From positions 1 through 64,000 of the forward strand of contig CAZTBB010000001.1 of the NCBI GenBank assembly GCA_964611755.1: 64,000 bases of DNA, written 5' to 3'. The DNA is from CAZTBB01 sp964611755. Its GTDB lineage: Bacteria > Pseudomonadota > Alphaproteobacteria > Micavibrionales > Micavibrionaceae. Shown in pieces: positions 34,054-42,191 of the stretch; position 1 is the stretch's first letter, and each line of letters starts with the position of its first letter. The notes beneath the pieces were generated by a model, which did no database searches, was not told where the DNA came from, and was given only the letters and a program-made list of their open reading frames with translations. Both the position numbers and the translations under genes were made by a program.

Positions 34054-35397
34054 TTAGAGAATTTTTTCACCCAAATAGAGCGATCCGGCCACTAAAATGC
34101 GGCCGGGCGTGTTGAAGGACTGGATGGCTTTGATGCCCTCTTCGGGTGTTTCACAATAACGTGCCGGAAGATCACCCATATCGGCTAGTATATCCTCGAG
34201 TTCGGCGCGCTCAAGACAAGGGCCGATATCGGATGGTTTGGTTAAAGTAATGCTCTCAACAAAGGGAATAATCGGCTCTAGGTAAGCCTTGGCATCTTTA
34301 TCGGCCTTCATGCCAATAATAAGGTGAAGCGGCTTATGATCATGGCTTTGCCATTTTTGAAGCTGTGCGGCGATGGCTTGTCCCGCGCTATCATTATGCC
34401 CGCCATCAAACCATAACTCATAGCCGGAGGATAAAAGCGCGTGTATGGGGCCGCTTTGTACGTATTGCAGGCGCCCTGGCCATTGGACGGCCTGTAAGCC
34501 TGTCGCAAGTGCTTTTTGATCTATGCTCACTGTATCTTTGATCACATGAAGTGCCGCCAAAGCACAGCCTGCATTTGCCACTTGATGATCGCCGATCAAA
34601 TTAGGCAGAGGCGTAATATAAGATTGGCCGCCATATTCAAAACAGAGGCGGCCATTATCAGGGCGTACGCTCCATTCATGGCCATAACGATAAAGCGGGA
34701 CACTCAACTCTTCTGCTTTATTTTCAAATACCCGCATCACGCCGGCCTCAATGGCTTGATGGGTTTGCGCCCCGATGATACATGGGGTATGCGGCTTCAT
34801 AATGCCCGCTTTCTCGCCGGCAATCAGATCAAGGCTATGGCCTAAATGCTCGGCATGGTCCATGGAGATCAGGTTGATGATCGTACAAAGCGGGTTTTCA
34901 ATCACATTCGTGCAATCAAGGCGGCCGCCCATACCGACCTCAAGCAAGCATAAATCAGCCGGACGCTCTGCATGGGCTCTCGCAAAGGCCGTAAAGGCCA
35001 AAGCCGTGGTAATCTCAAAAAAGGTAATTTCTTGCCCGCCGTTTAGATCCATGACCTCATCAATCAGAGCCTCAAGGATATCGTTTTGAATGTGAGCCCC
35101 ATCGACAAAAATACGCTCATTAAATTCTTTTAAGTGCGGGGAGGTGTATGTCTGTACGTTTAATCCTCCGGCCAGAGCCATGGATTTGAGCATGGCTATG
35201 GTGGAACCTTTTCCGTTTGTTCCTGCAACATGGATGGTTGGCGGTAAATGGAGATGCGGCTGGCCGAGTTTTTCGAGCAGATCCAGAAAAGGCGGGCGAA
35301 ACGAGAGATCAATCGCCTTGGAACGATTGAGACGATAGAGTGCTTGCAGCTTATCTGCCAGATTTTGATTGGAGTGTTTTACATCGGCAGCATACAT
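34054..35397 (-). CDS. folC: bifunctional dihydrofolate synthase / folylpolyglutamate synthase
   Basis: FolC adds glutamate to dihydropteroate and lengthens the polyglutamate tail of folates. The product has 447 residues. Seen: HVAGTNGKGSTIAMLKS, the ATP-binding P-loop; TYTSPHLKEFNERI, the second family signature; the Mg2+-binding loop with LLEVGMGGRLDCTNVI; and ISMDHAEHLGHSLDLIAGEKAGI. The C-terminal ligase domain holds ELWFDGGHNDSAGQAI. It is the last gene of the pyrF-trpFBA-accD run, 30 bases after accD, which is the normal place in alphaproteobacteria. Confidence 0.94.
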   Translation of the reverse strand: MYAADVKHSNQNLADKLQALYRLNRSKAIDLSFRPPFLDLLEKLGQPHLHLPPTIHVAGTNGKGSTIAMLKSMALAGGLNVQTYTSPHLKEFNERIFVDGAHIQNDILEALIDEVMDLNGGQEITFFEITTALAFTAFARAHAERPADLCLLEVGMGGRLDCTNVIENPLCTIINLISMDHAEHLGHSLDLIAGEKAGIMKPHTPCIIGAQTHQAIEAGVMRVFENKAEELSVPLYRYGHEWSVRPDNGRLCFEYGGQSYITPLPNLIGDHQVANAGCALAALHVIKDTVSIDQKALATGLQAVQWPGRLQYVQSGPIHALLSSGYELWFDGGHNDSAGQAIAAQLQKWQSHDHKPLHLIIGMKADKDAKAYLEPIIPFVESITLTKPSDIGPCLERAELEDILADMGDLPARYCETPEEGIKAIQSFNTPGRILVAGSLYLGEKIL

Positions 35398-35427
35398 AGC
35401 CCAAAACTCTCCCTTGATACAAATCCG

Positions 35428-36471
35428 TTAAGCCGCGTCTTTCAGTGCGGCAATCTTACGCTGTGATTTTTGTGCTGTTTTTTGTGCCGCTTTGACCTGT
35501 TGAAGAGCCTTCATCGACGCATTTTCTGTGCCTTTGCGGGCGATAGTCTCTTGGTCGTTATTGGCCGCTCCATTTGTTTTTGAATGTTTATGCGGCGGCG
35601 TTGCTTTAGCGCGATCTTTGCCTTTGGGGTCCATGAGAAGACCCAAAATACGGCCAATGGTCGGATTTAATTCTTTACGTGACACAACGGCATCAACAAT
35701 ACCATGTTCGAGCAAATATTCGGCCGTTTGGAAATCTTCCGGCAGAGTTTCGCGCACAGTTTCTTCGATCACGCGGCGGCCCGCGAAGCCAATTGTAGAG
35801 CCGGGCTCGGCCAAATGTATATCCCCAACCATCGCAAAGGAGGCGCTCACACCGCCCGTGGTTGGATCAGTGAGAAGCACAATATAAGGCAGGCCGGCTT
35901 TCTTGACCATCTCCACTGCAATGATAGAACGCGGCATCTGAATAAGCGAGAGCATGCCTTCTTGCATGCGTGCGCCACCCGATGAAGGAATTGTAATCAA
36001 GGCTGCGCCGTCTTTAACCGCTTCTTCTGCAGCTTTGACAATAGATTCACCAACAGCCATACCCATAGAGCCGCCCATAAAGCTAAAATTAAAGGCGGCA
36101 ATGACAGTTTTCTGACCGCCAATCGTGCCTTTGGCAATGGTGATGGCTTCTTTCAGGCCTGTTTTGGATTGAGCATCGCGCAAGCGATCGGAATATTTCT
36201 TGCGGTCTTTGAATTTCAGAGGATCATAGGCGACTTTGGGCAATTCAAGTGTGTCGTACTGACCGCCATCAAACATCACGGCGAGGCGTTCTTTCACGCT
36301 AATGCGCAAATGGTGACCACAGTGATAGCAGACATTCACATTATCCTGAAGATCACGGTGGAAGAGCATGCCATCACATGATGGGCATTTCTGCCATAGA
36401 TTATCGGGCACTTCTTTTGGCTCGACAAGGGATTGAATGCGTGGACGGATAAAGTTCGTTAACCAGTTCAT
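35428..36471 (-). CDS. accD: acetyl-CoA carboxylase carboxyltransferase, beta subunit
   Basis: AccD is half of the carboxyltransferase that makes malonyl-CoA for fatty acid synthesis. The product has 347 residues. A zinc ribbon near the N-terminus reads CPSCDGMLFHRDL and later CYHCGHHLRI. The crotonase-like core holds GSMGMAVGESIVKAAEEA, IPSSGGARMQEGMLSLIQM and IVLLTDPTTGGVSASFAM. After about residue 285 there is a Lys/Ala/Gln-rich tail of about 60 residues (for example QQVKAAQKTAQKSQRK) that is longer than in E. coli; such tails occur in alphaproteobacteria. It lies between trpA and folC. The alpha subunit and the biotin proteins are not in the window. Confidence 0.95.
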   Translation of the reverse strand: MNWLTNFIRPRIQSLVEPKEVPDNLWQKCPSCDGMLFHRDLQDNVNVCYHCGHHLRISVKERLAVMFDGGQYDTLELPKVAYDPLKFKDRKKYSDRLRDAQSKTGLKEAITIAKGTIGGQKTVIAAFNFSFMGGSMGMAVGESIVKAAEEAVKDGAALITIPSSGGARMQEGMLSLIQMPRSIIAVEMVKKAGLPYIVLLTDPTTGGVSASFAMVGDIHLAEPGSTIGFAGRRVIEETVRETLPEDFQTAEYLLEHGIVDAVVSRKELNPTIGRILGLLMDPKGKDRAKATPPHKHSKTNGAANNDQETIARKGTENASMKALQQVKAAQKTAQKSQRKIAALKDAA

Positions 36472-36535
36472 GTATTTAATCTTTCATGGGTGATCTTTTG
36501 TGATGGCAAGAATGTGCAGATTATCGATGTAAATG

Positions 36536-37312
36536 TCAAGTTCTGAGCGCAGCGGCGAGTGATTTGACAAGGGATGTTGTCTCATCAACACCCTTTTCAT
36601 TAAGGCTTTGGACAATGGAAGACCCCACGACAACCGCATTTCCAATTGCGGCCATCTCTTTGGCATCATCAGGTGTTTTAATACCAAAACCAATCGCAAT
36701 GGGTAGATCCGTACGTGTACGTATGTCTTGTATGTGTGGTTTAATGCGATCAAGATCCGCACTGGCCGCCCCTGTCACACCCGTAATAGACACATAATAT
36801 AAAAACCCGCTGGCATCACGCAGCACATGGCCCAGTCGCTCAGCATCGGTTGTTGGGGTAATCAGGCGAATAAAATCAAGATCATGCTCTTTGCAAAGGG
36901 ATGAAAACTCTGCGCTTTCTTCCGGTGGTAAATCCACAATGATAAACCCATCCACGCCGGCGTCTTTTGTCTCTTTGACAAAGGCATCCAGACCATAAGC
37001 CATGACCGGATTAAAATAGCCCATCAGGACGATGGGCGTGTCTTGGTTATCGGCGCGGAACTCTCTCACCATTTTCAGCGTATTTTGCATTGAGCCACCC
37101 GCGTCCAAGGCTCTTTCACTGGCAAGCTGAATGGTTGGCCCATCGGCCATAGGATCAGTAAAAGGCATGCCAAGCTCGATAATATCGGCGCCTGCCTCCG
37201 GCAAAGCCTTGAGCATGGCAAGGCTGGTCTCGTAATCAGGATCGCCGGCGGTAATGAAACTCACCAAGGCTTTGCGCTCTAATGTTTGGAACAGAGTATC
37301 TATCCGGCTCAT
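36536..37312 (-). CDS. trpA: tryptophan synthase, alpha chain
   Basis: TrpA releases indole from indole-3-glycerol phosphate and passes it through a tunnel to TrpB. The product has 258 residues. Seen: FITAGDPDYETSLAML, the catalytic Glu in ADIIELGMPFTDPMADGP, GYFNPVMAYG, and DGFIIVDLPPEES with the second catalytic Asp. Phosphate-binding glycines are in YVSITGVTGA, GFGIKTPDDAKE and NAVVVGSSIV. The start overlaps the upstream GyrI-like gene by four bases, so trpA is coupled to it and not directly to trpB as in most operons. Confidence 0.95.
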   Translation of the reverse strand: MSRIDTLFQTLERKALVSFITAGDPDYETSLAMLKALPEAGADIIELGMPFTDPMADGPTIQLASERALDAGGSMQNTLKMVREFRADNQDTPIVLMGYFNPVMAYGLDAFVKETKDAGVDGFIIVDLPPEESAEFSSLCKEHDLDFIRLITPTTDAERLGHVLRDASGFLYYVSITGVTGAASADLDRIKPHIQDIRTRTDLPIAIGFGIKTPDDAKEMAAIGNAVVVGSSIVQSLNEKGVDETTSLVKSLAAALRT

Positions 37313-37803
37313 GATGCCTCCTGTTCATTATCAATGGTAATGCCCACATGGATCAGGACTTCGTTCACGCCATCTTCAAAAAAGCGCGGGCCGTAAATTT
37401 CAAAATCCGTGGCAAAGCTGCGGTCCAGATCACCTGACCATATTGCCTGCCACGCTTCGATAAGAGCTTTTGGCTGCTCACCGGATGCACTCATTACGGC
37501 ATAATCCTGGGCAATAATGGAGACATGATGCATGCCTTCTGGAATATCATCGGTGGATGTGACCTTATATCCAACCGTAAAGCGGTATGGCTCTGTGTGA
37601 TCCCCTTGATAATCGGAATAAACCGCATAGATCACATCATTTTCTTTGTTGGGGACGCTTTGACCAATGGAATCTTTAAAGAAACGCTCCCACAAATCAT
37701 TAATCGCCTCCGCGCCACTTTCATTATCTGTCATGACCGAAATGCCGACCACATCAAATCCATTCACCTCTGCCAATCCGGCTTTGACTTCTACGTCATT
37801 CAT
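37309..37803 (-). CDS. GyrI-like / effector-binding domain protein inside the trp operon
   Basis: The product has 164 residues and looks like a stand-alone GyrI-like small-molecule-binding domain (the AraC effector-binding fold): strand VEVKAGLAEVNGFDVVGISV, then INDLWERFFKDS, DVIYAVYSDYQGD, YRFTVGYKVTS and a final helix-strand pair with FEIYGPRFFED. In other proteins this fold binds hydrophobic ligands or sits behind a DNA-binding domain, but no helix-turn-helix is present here. Its ATG overlaps the trpB stop and its stop overlaps the trpA start, four bases each, so it is fully built into the operon. Ligand and role are unknown; indole or a pathway intermediate is a guess only. Confidence 0.7.
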   Translation of the reverse strand: MNDVEVKAGLAEVNGFDVVGISVMTDNESGAEAINDLWERFFKDSIGQSVPNKENDVIYAVYSDYQGDHTEPYRFTVGYKVTSTDDIPEGMHHVSIIAQDYAVMSASGEQPKALIEAWQAIWSGDLDRSFATDFEIYGPRFFEDGVNEVLIHVGITIDNEQEAS

Positions 37804-39026
37804 ACCATTTTAACTCCCAGTTTATCGGCAACCGTAAAGATGTCTTTATCGCCGCGGCCGCACATATTCATCACCAAGATATGGTCTTTGGGCAGATCGC
37901 CGGCAATTTTGAGCACATGGGCAAAAGCATGCGATGGCTCAAGCGCGGGAATAATCCCCTCCAGCTTCGAGCAGCGTTGGAAGGCCTCCAAGGCTTCATC
38001 ATCGGTCACCGAGACATACTCCACGCGTTTTTGATCAAACAACCACGCATGTTCCGGGCCAATGCCGGGATAATCCAATCCGGCGGAGATGGAATGGGCT
38101 TCGGTGATCTGGCCGTCCTTATTTTGTAAGAAATAGCTCTGCATTCCATGCAGCACGCCCGGGGTTCCGCCGGTCAGTGAGGCAGCATGCTGGGCGGTAT
38201 CTACGCCGTGGCCGCCAGCCTCCACGCCGATCATTCTTACATCGGCATCATCCAAGAAGGGGTGGAAGAGGCCAAGCGCATTCGATCCGCCGCCAATGCA
38301 AGCCACAAGGCTATCAGGCAGCCGTCCTTCACGCTCCATCATCTGGGTACGCAACTCCTTGCCGATCACGCTTTGGAAATCGCGCACCATCATCGGGAAT
38401 GGGTGCGGCCCTGCCACAGTGCCAATCAAATAATATGTATCATGCACATTGGTGACCCAATCGCGCATTGCTTCATTCATCGCATCTTTGAGCGTGCCCG
38501 CACCGCTCTCGACCGCACGTACGTCCGCGCCCAGCAACTTCATACGGAACACGTTCGGGGCTTGGCGCTCAATATCTGTGGCGCCCATAAAAATCGTACA
38601 GGGAAGATCAAAAAGCGCGCAGACAGTCGCTGTGGCCACGCCATGCTGACCAGCGCCAGTTTCGGCAATAATGCGTGTTTTACCCATGCGGCGTGCAAGC
38701 AGGACTTGCCCAATACAGTGATTGATCTTGTGCGCGCCCGTGTGGTTCAACTCATCGCGCTTGAAATATATTTTCGCACCGCCAAGCTCTTCCGTTGTGC
38801 TTTTGGCAAAATAAAGCGGGGATGGACGTCCAATATAGTTTTTTGCCAAATCATCAAATTCTTCCCAGAATTTAGGATCTTTTTTTGCCTCTTCGTAAGC
38901 TTTTTCAACGCTCAAAATCAAGGGCATCAGTGTTTCAGCAACATAACGCCCTCCGTAGGGGCCAAAATGCCCACGCTCATCGGGTTGTTTCATCAAGGAA
39001 TTGGGTTTTGCATCACTCTGTCTCAT
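37800..39026 (-). CDS. trpB: tryptophan synthase, beta chain
   Basis: The PLP-dependent subunit joins indole and serine to make tryptophan. The product has 408 residues. It opens with the standard FGPYGGRYVAETLMP. The PLP lysine is in LNHTGAHKINHCIGQ, followed by IAETGAGQHGVATAT and the glycine-rich phosphate site CIGGGSNALGLFHPF. A second possible ATG at codon 12 gives a more usual N-terminus. It ends in an ATGA overlap with the GyrI-like gene. A reading frame of about 300 codons exists on the opposite strand of this gene, but it has no supporting features. Confidence 0.96.
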   Translation of the reverse strand: MRQSDAKPNSLMKQPDERGHFGPYGGRYVAETLMPLILSVEKAYEEAKKDPKFWEEFDDLAKNYIGRPSPLYFAKSTTEELGGAKIYFKRDELNHTGAHKINHCIGQVLLARRMGKTRIIAETGAGQHGVATATVCALFDLPCTIFMGATDIERQAPNVFRMKLLGADVRAVESGAGTLKDAMNEAMRDWVTNVHDTYYLIGTVAGPHPFPMMVRDFQSVIGKELRTQMMEREGRLPDSLVACIGGGSNALGLFHPFLDDADVRMIGVEAGGHGVDTAQHAASLTGGTPGVLHGMQSYFLQNKDGQITEAHSISAGLDYPGIGPEHAWLFDQKRVEYVSVTDDEALEAFQRCSKLEGIIPALEPSHAFAHVLKIAGDLPKDHILVMNMCGRGDKDIFTVADKLGVKMV

Positions 39027-39072
39027 GAGGGCGGTTATAGCGGTTTTGATTGCGCTAATCTAGTGAAATTTG

Positions 39073-39708
39073 CTAAGCCGCGTGCACAGCTTTAATAAAG
39101 GCTGTGATCTTGTCTGGATCTTTGATGCCGCGGCTTTTTTCAACGCCGCTGGAGACATCAACCGCATCGGGGGAGAGGATTGAGAGAGCCTCTCCGACAT
39201 TCTCGGCATCAAGGCCGCCGCCAAGCATCCATGGTTTTTTGAAGGTGCGGCCTGCGAGGATGTTCCAATCAAAGCTGTGTCCTGTTCCGCCGGGTAAATC
39301 CGCGCCTTCTGGCTTGGCATCAAAGAGCAGCCAATCAGCCGCGCTTTCAAATCCATCCAGACCCTTCAAATCTTCAGGATTGGCCACGCGGATGGCCTTC
39401 ATTACGGGCATGGCATAACGCCCTTTAATCTCGGCTATGCGCCCGGGACTCTCATCGCCATGAAGCTGAACCATATCGAGTTGTATCCCTGTTAATACAT
39501 GCTCGAGCTCGTCATCTGTGGGGTTAACAAATAACCCAACCGAGCGCACACCCGTGGGCACAGCTCTGGCAAGATTCCAGGCAATATCAAAGGATACATT
39601 TCGTGGGGAGGCGGGATAAAAAACAAATCCGACATAGCGTGCGCCGGATTTTATGGCTGCTTGTAAATTTTCAGGATCGCTAATACCGCAAATTTTGACA
39701 CCGGCCAT
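39073..39708 (-). CDS. trpF: phosphoribosylanthranilate isomerase
   Basis: TrpF carries out the Amadori rearrangement in tryptophan synthesis on a TIM barrel. I set the start at the ATG at 39708 (MAGVKICGISDPENL), 4 bases after the pyrF stop; an upstream TTG at 39720 would add four residues and overlap pyrF. The product has 211 residues. KICG carries the catalytic Cys; YVGFVFYPASPRNVS and VQLHGDESP are typical strands; the second catalytic residue, Asp, is in WLLFDAKPEG; and the phosphate site is in PWMLGGGLDAENV and VDVSSGVEKSRGIKD. Confidence 0.94.
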   Translation of the reverse strand: MAGVKICGISDPENLQAAIKSGARYVGFVFYPASPRNVSFDIAWNLARAVPTGVRSVGLFVNPTDDELEHVLTGIQLDMVQLHGDESPGRIAEIKGRYAMPVMKAIRVANPEDLKGLDGFESAADWLLFDAKPEGADLPGGTGHSFDWNILAGRTFKKPWMLGGGLDAENVGEALSILSPDAVDVSSGVEKSRGIKDPDKITAFIKAVHAA

Positions 39709-39712
39709 GGGC

Positions 39713-40408
39713 TTAACCAATTTCTTCTAAAATGGCATTGGCGGCTTTGGCCGGATCATCAGCCTGCGTAATTGGACGGCCAATAACCAGATGTGTCGCC
39801 CCCAATTCAAGCGCCTGCTTCGGTGTCATGATGCGCTTTTGATCCCCTTGGTCGGAACCTGCGGGGCGAATACCGGGAACCATGAGCACAAAATTATAGC
39901 CATGATCGGCGCGCATTGTTTCAATCTCATGCGAGGAGCAGACAATCCCATCAAGGCCACTGTCTTTTGTAAGTTTGGCGAGGCGCTGGACCTGCTCGGC
40001 GGGACTATTATCAACGCCAATGCCATGCAGATCACTTTCATTCATAGAGGTGAGAACGGTCACCCCTAATAATTTCGTCGAGGGGTGACAGGCCTGCTTT
40101 GCCTTTTCCATCATTTCGCGGCCGCCGCCTGCATGCACATTTAAATAGGCTGGTTCGATAGCATATGAAATGGCTTTAATCGCTTTGGCCACTGTATTGG
40201 GAATATCATGGCATTTCAAATCCATGAAAAGCGGAATATCAGGGTTCGTATCACGGATGGTCAGCGCGCCTTGCGGGCCATTGGCATTAAAAAATTCAAG
40301 CCCAAGCTTAAGCCCTATTCCAAGGGGGGCGAGAAGGGAGGCTAGCTCTTTAGCACGGCTAAGGTCATCGGTATCTATCGCGCAGAAAATTTTTGGTTCC
40401 AAATTCAT
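39713..40408 (-). CDS. pyrF: orotidine 5'-phosphate decarboxylase
   Basis: PyrF makes UMP from orotidine monophosphate. The product has 231 residues. The catalytic D-x-K-x-x-D signature reads FMDLKCHDIPNTVAKAI; the usual Phe at the position after Lys is Cys here. The strand FCAIDTDDLSRAKELA opens the barrel, and LMVPGIRPAGSDQGDQKR is the conserved phosphate-binding loop. PyrF is the first gene of the minus-strand run pyrF-trpF-trpB-(GyrI-like)-trpA-accD-folC, and 63 bases separate it from a small exported protein gene in front. Confidence 0.94.
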   Translation of the reverse strand: MNLEPKIFCAIDTDDLSRAKELASLLAPLGIGLKLGLEFFNANGPQGALTIRDTNPDIPLFMDLKCHDIPNTVAKAIKAISYAIEPAYLNVHAGGGREMMEKAKQACHPSTKLLGVTVLTSMNESDLHGIGVDNSPAEQVQRLAKLTKDSGLDGIVCSSHEIETMRADHGYNFVLMVPGIRPAGSDQGDQKRIMTPKQALELGATHLVIGRPITQADDPAKAANAILEEIG

Positions 40409-40471
40409 GAAGCCAGTGAAACAAAATCAATCCATTTTGAAAAGGAAAAAAGAAGGATTCGCTATGAGATA

Positions 40472-40888
40472 TTAATAGCAAACAGCCCAGGTTTCTGTGC
40501 CGCCCTCATCTCTGAATCGGCCTTTAATAACGATTTCACCCATATCGATACGGGTTTTACAGGAGAAAATAGGAAGCAATGTCCGCAGAACCATTTCCAA
40601 TTTGCGATCCGGCAAGAAGGGCCCGTAGGAACAAAATTCGGCCTGATCCGCCGGATGGCCTTCGCGGTCAAGACTGCCCGGTTCTTCGAGGCGGAAATTG
40701 GCGCGGTGGCGGGCTTTGATCCCGTCATCACGCATATAATAATCGGTGACAAAATTGCCATAGACCTTATAGGGGGCCTCATTACGTACTTTGAAACAAA
40801 TAGGGTCATCGACCACATCCATTTGAAATGCATGTGCGGAGCCCGGGATGAGCATGAAAAACACTATTGCAAAAAACACGTATCTCAT
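40472..40888 (-). CDS. small exported protein, unknown
   Basis: The product has 138 residues and a Sec signal peptide: MRYVFFAIVFFMLIPGS ending AHA before FQMDV. The mature part of about 118 residues has four Cys (ICFKVRN, AEFCSYG, IFSCKTR and the second-last residue, WAVCY), which would suit two periplasmic disulfides. The text DDPICFKVRNEAPYKVYG and then FVTDYYMRDDGIKAR suggests a beta-rich fold. I do not recognise a family. It reads in the same direction as pyrF, 63 bases ahead of it, and is divergent from tsaE across 129 bases. Confidence 0.75.
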   Translation of the reverse strand: MRYVFFAIVFFMLIPGSAHAFQMDVVDDPICFKVRNEAPYKVYGNFVTDYYMRDDGIKARHRANFRLEEPGSLDREGHPADQAEFCSYGPFLPDRKLEMVLRTLLPIFSCKTRIDMGEIVIKGRFRDEGGTETWAVCY

Positions 40889-41017
40889 AATCTAATTATA
40901 TCAAATTTCGGCGATTCTTCCTATAACAAGACATTGTGCAATGCCTCTATAACCTAAAGAATACAATGTTTTACAGAATAAGTTGGCGTTAAACTGCCTG
41001 AAAGCAATAAGAAAAAC

Positions 41018-41455
41018 ATGGAAATAAAGAGTTTTACCTTAGAAAACGAAGAAAAAACCGTAGAATTTGCAAAAAATACCGCTAAAAATGCAAAAAATGG
41101 CGATATTTTTTGTCTTAATGGTGATTTGGGTGCGGGAAAATCCGTTTTTGCACGAAGTTTTATACGTTTTTTACTAAAAAATGATGGTTTAGAGGTTCCT
41201 AGCCCAACTTTTACCCTTGTCCAGCACTATGAGGCGCCCAATTATCCGATTCATCATTTTGATCTTTATCGTTTGGGCTCTGCTGAGGAGATTTATGAAA
41301 TTGGCTGGGAGGAGGCTCTCAAAAACGGGGTTTGCCTTGTGGAATGGCCAGAGCGTTTAGAGGGATTATTGCCCCAAAAACGCGTGGACATCCTGATCGA
41401 GCCTTGCGAGAATGATCCCGATAGACGAACATTAACGATGAGCAGATACGATTAA
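41018..41455 (+). CDS. tsaE: tRNA threonylcarbamoyladenosine biosynthesis ATPase
   Basis: TsaE is the ATPase that works with TsaB-TsaD in making the t6A base next to the anticodon of ANN-decoding tRNAs. The product has 145 residues. The P-loop is LNGDLGAGKSVFARSFI; VPSPTFTLVQHYEA and HFDLYRLGSAEEIYEIG are the conserved nucleotide and metal segments; and the final motif is VCLVEWPERLEG. It heads the plus-strand unit with the nucleotidyltransferase, addB and addA. In many alphaproteobacteria an aminoglycoside-phosphotransferase-like gene (amgK) lies directly after or fused to tsaE; it is absent here. Confidence 0.93.
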   Translation: MEIKSFTLENEEKTVEFAKNTAKNAKNGDIFCLNGDLGAGKSVFARSFIRFLLKNDGLEVPSPTFTLVQHYEAPNYPIHHFDLYRLGSAEEIYEIGWEEALKNGVCLVEWPERLEGLLPQKRVDILIEPCENDPDRRTLTMSRYD

Positions 41456-41465
41456 AGCAAAATCT

Positions 41466-42191
41466 ATGCGTGAAATCATTGACCAAGCATTCATATTAGC
41501 CGCAGGGTTTGGAACACGTCTGCGCCCTCATACGAATGATCGCCCGAAGCCTATGGTCGATATTGGCGGGCGCTCGCTGATTGAGCGGACGCTGGATCAT
41601 TTATCCGAGGCCGGCGTGAAGCAGGCATGCGTGAACACGCATTATTTGGGTGCGATGTTACATGATCATCTGAAGAACATTCCAGATATAGGCATTATTT
41701 TTTCTGATGAGGATCCTATTCTGGATACAGGCGGCGGCATTAAAAAGGCTCTGGCGGAATTTCATGGCCAAGATTTCTATGTCCTCAGCGGGGATGGTCT
41801 CTGGAGTGATGCACCGGGTCAGAATACGTTGAAAACCATGCAGGCGGCATGGGATCCTGACAAAATGGACATTCTGATTCTGTTGCAAGATATTTCAACC
41901 ATGACATTGACACATGGCGTCGGTGATTATCATCTGGGCGCAGATGGCCGTGCCACGCGCGCCCATGATCAAGGCGGGGATTATATGTTTACCAGTATGC
42001 GGATCAACGCATCGCATATTTTTGATGATTGCCCTGAGGGTGCATTTTCTTATTTGTCTTTATTGGACGCCGCCGAGCGCAAAGGCCGTCTCTATGGGCT
42101 GGTGCATGAAGGGGACTGGCATCATATCAGCACCCCAGAGGATTTGAAGCGCGTGAGAGGTGCATATAAAGCGCAAAAAGAGGCGGTATGA
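41466..42191 (+). CDS. murU: nucleotidyltransferase, MurU-like
   Basis: The product has 241 residues of the sugar-phosphate nucleotidyltransferase fold. The signature reads ILAAGFGTRLRPHTNDRPKPM, with the pyrophosphorylase motif and the sugar-phosphate-binding Lys. SDEDPILDTGGGIKKAL and FYVLSGDGLW give the metal and nucleotide sites. By position (tsaE-X-addB) and length it matches the MurU group, which makes UDP-MurNAc from MurNAc-1-phosphate in cell-wall recycling. The kinase partner AmgK, normally adjacent, is missing, so the substrate is less certain. The stop codon overlaps the addB start by four bases. Confidence 0.8.
   Translation: MREIIDQAFILAAGFGTRLRPHTNDRPKPMVDIGGRSLIERTLDHLSEAGVKQACVNTHYLGAMLHDHLKNIPDIGIIFSDEDPILDTGGGIKKALAEFHGQDFYVLSGDGLWSDAPGQNTLKTMQAAWDPDKMDILILLQDISTMTLTHGVGDYHLGADGRATRAHDQGGDYMFTSMRINASHIFDDCPEGAFSYLSLLDAAERKGRLYGLVHEGDWHHISTPEDLKRVRGAYKAQKEAV

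Noticed and set aside
38187..39095. 302-codon plus-strand frame opposite trpB
   Set aside because: It is antisense to a clear trpB with all its motifs, and its product shows no domain.
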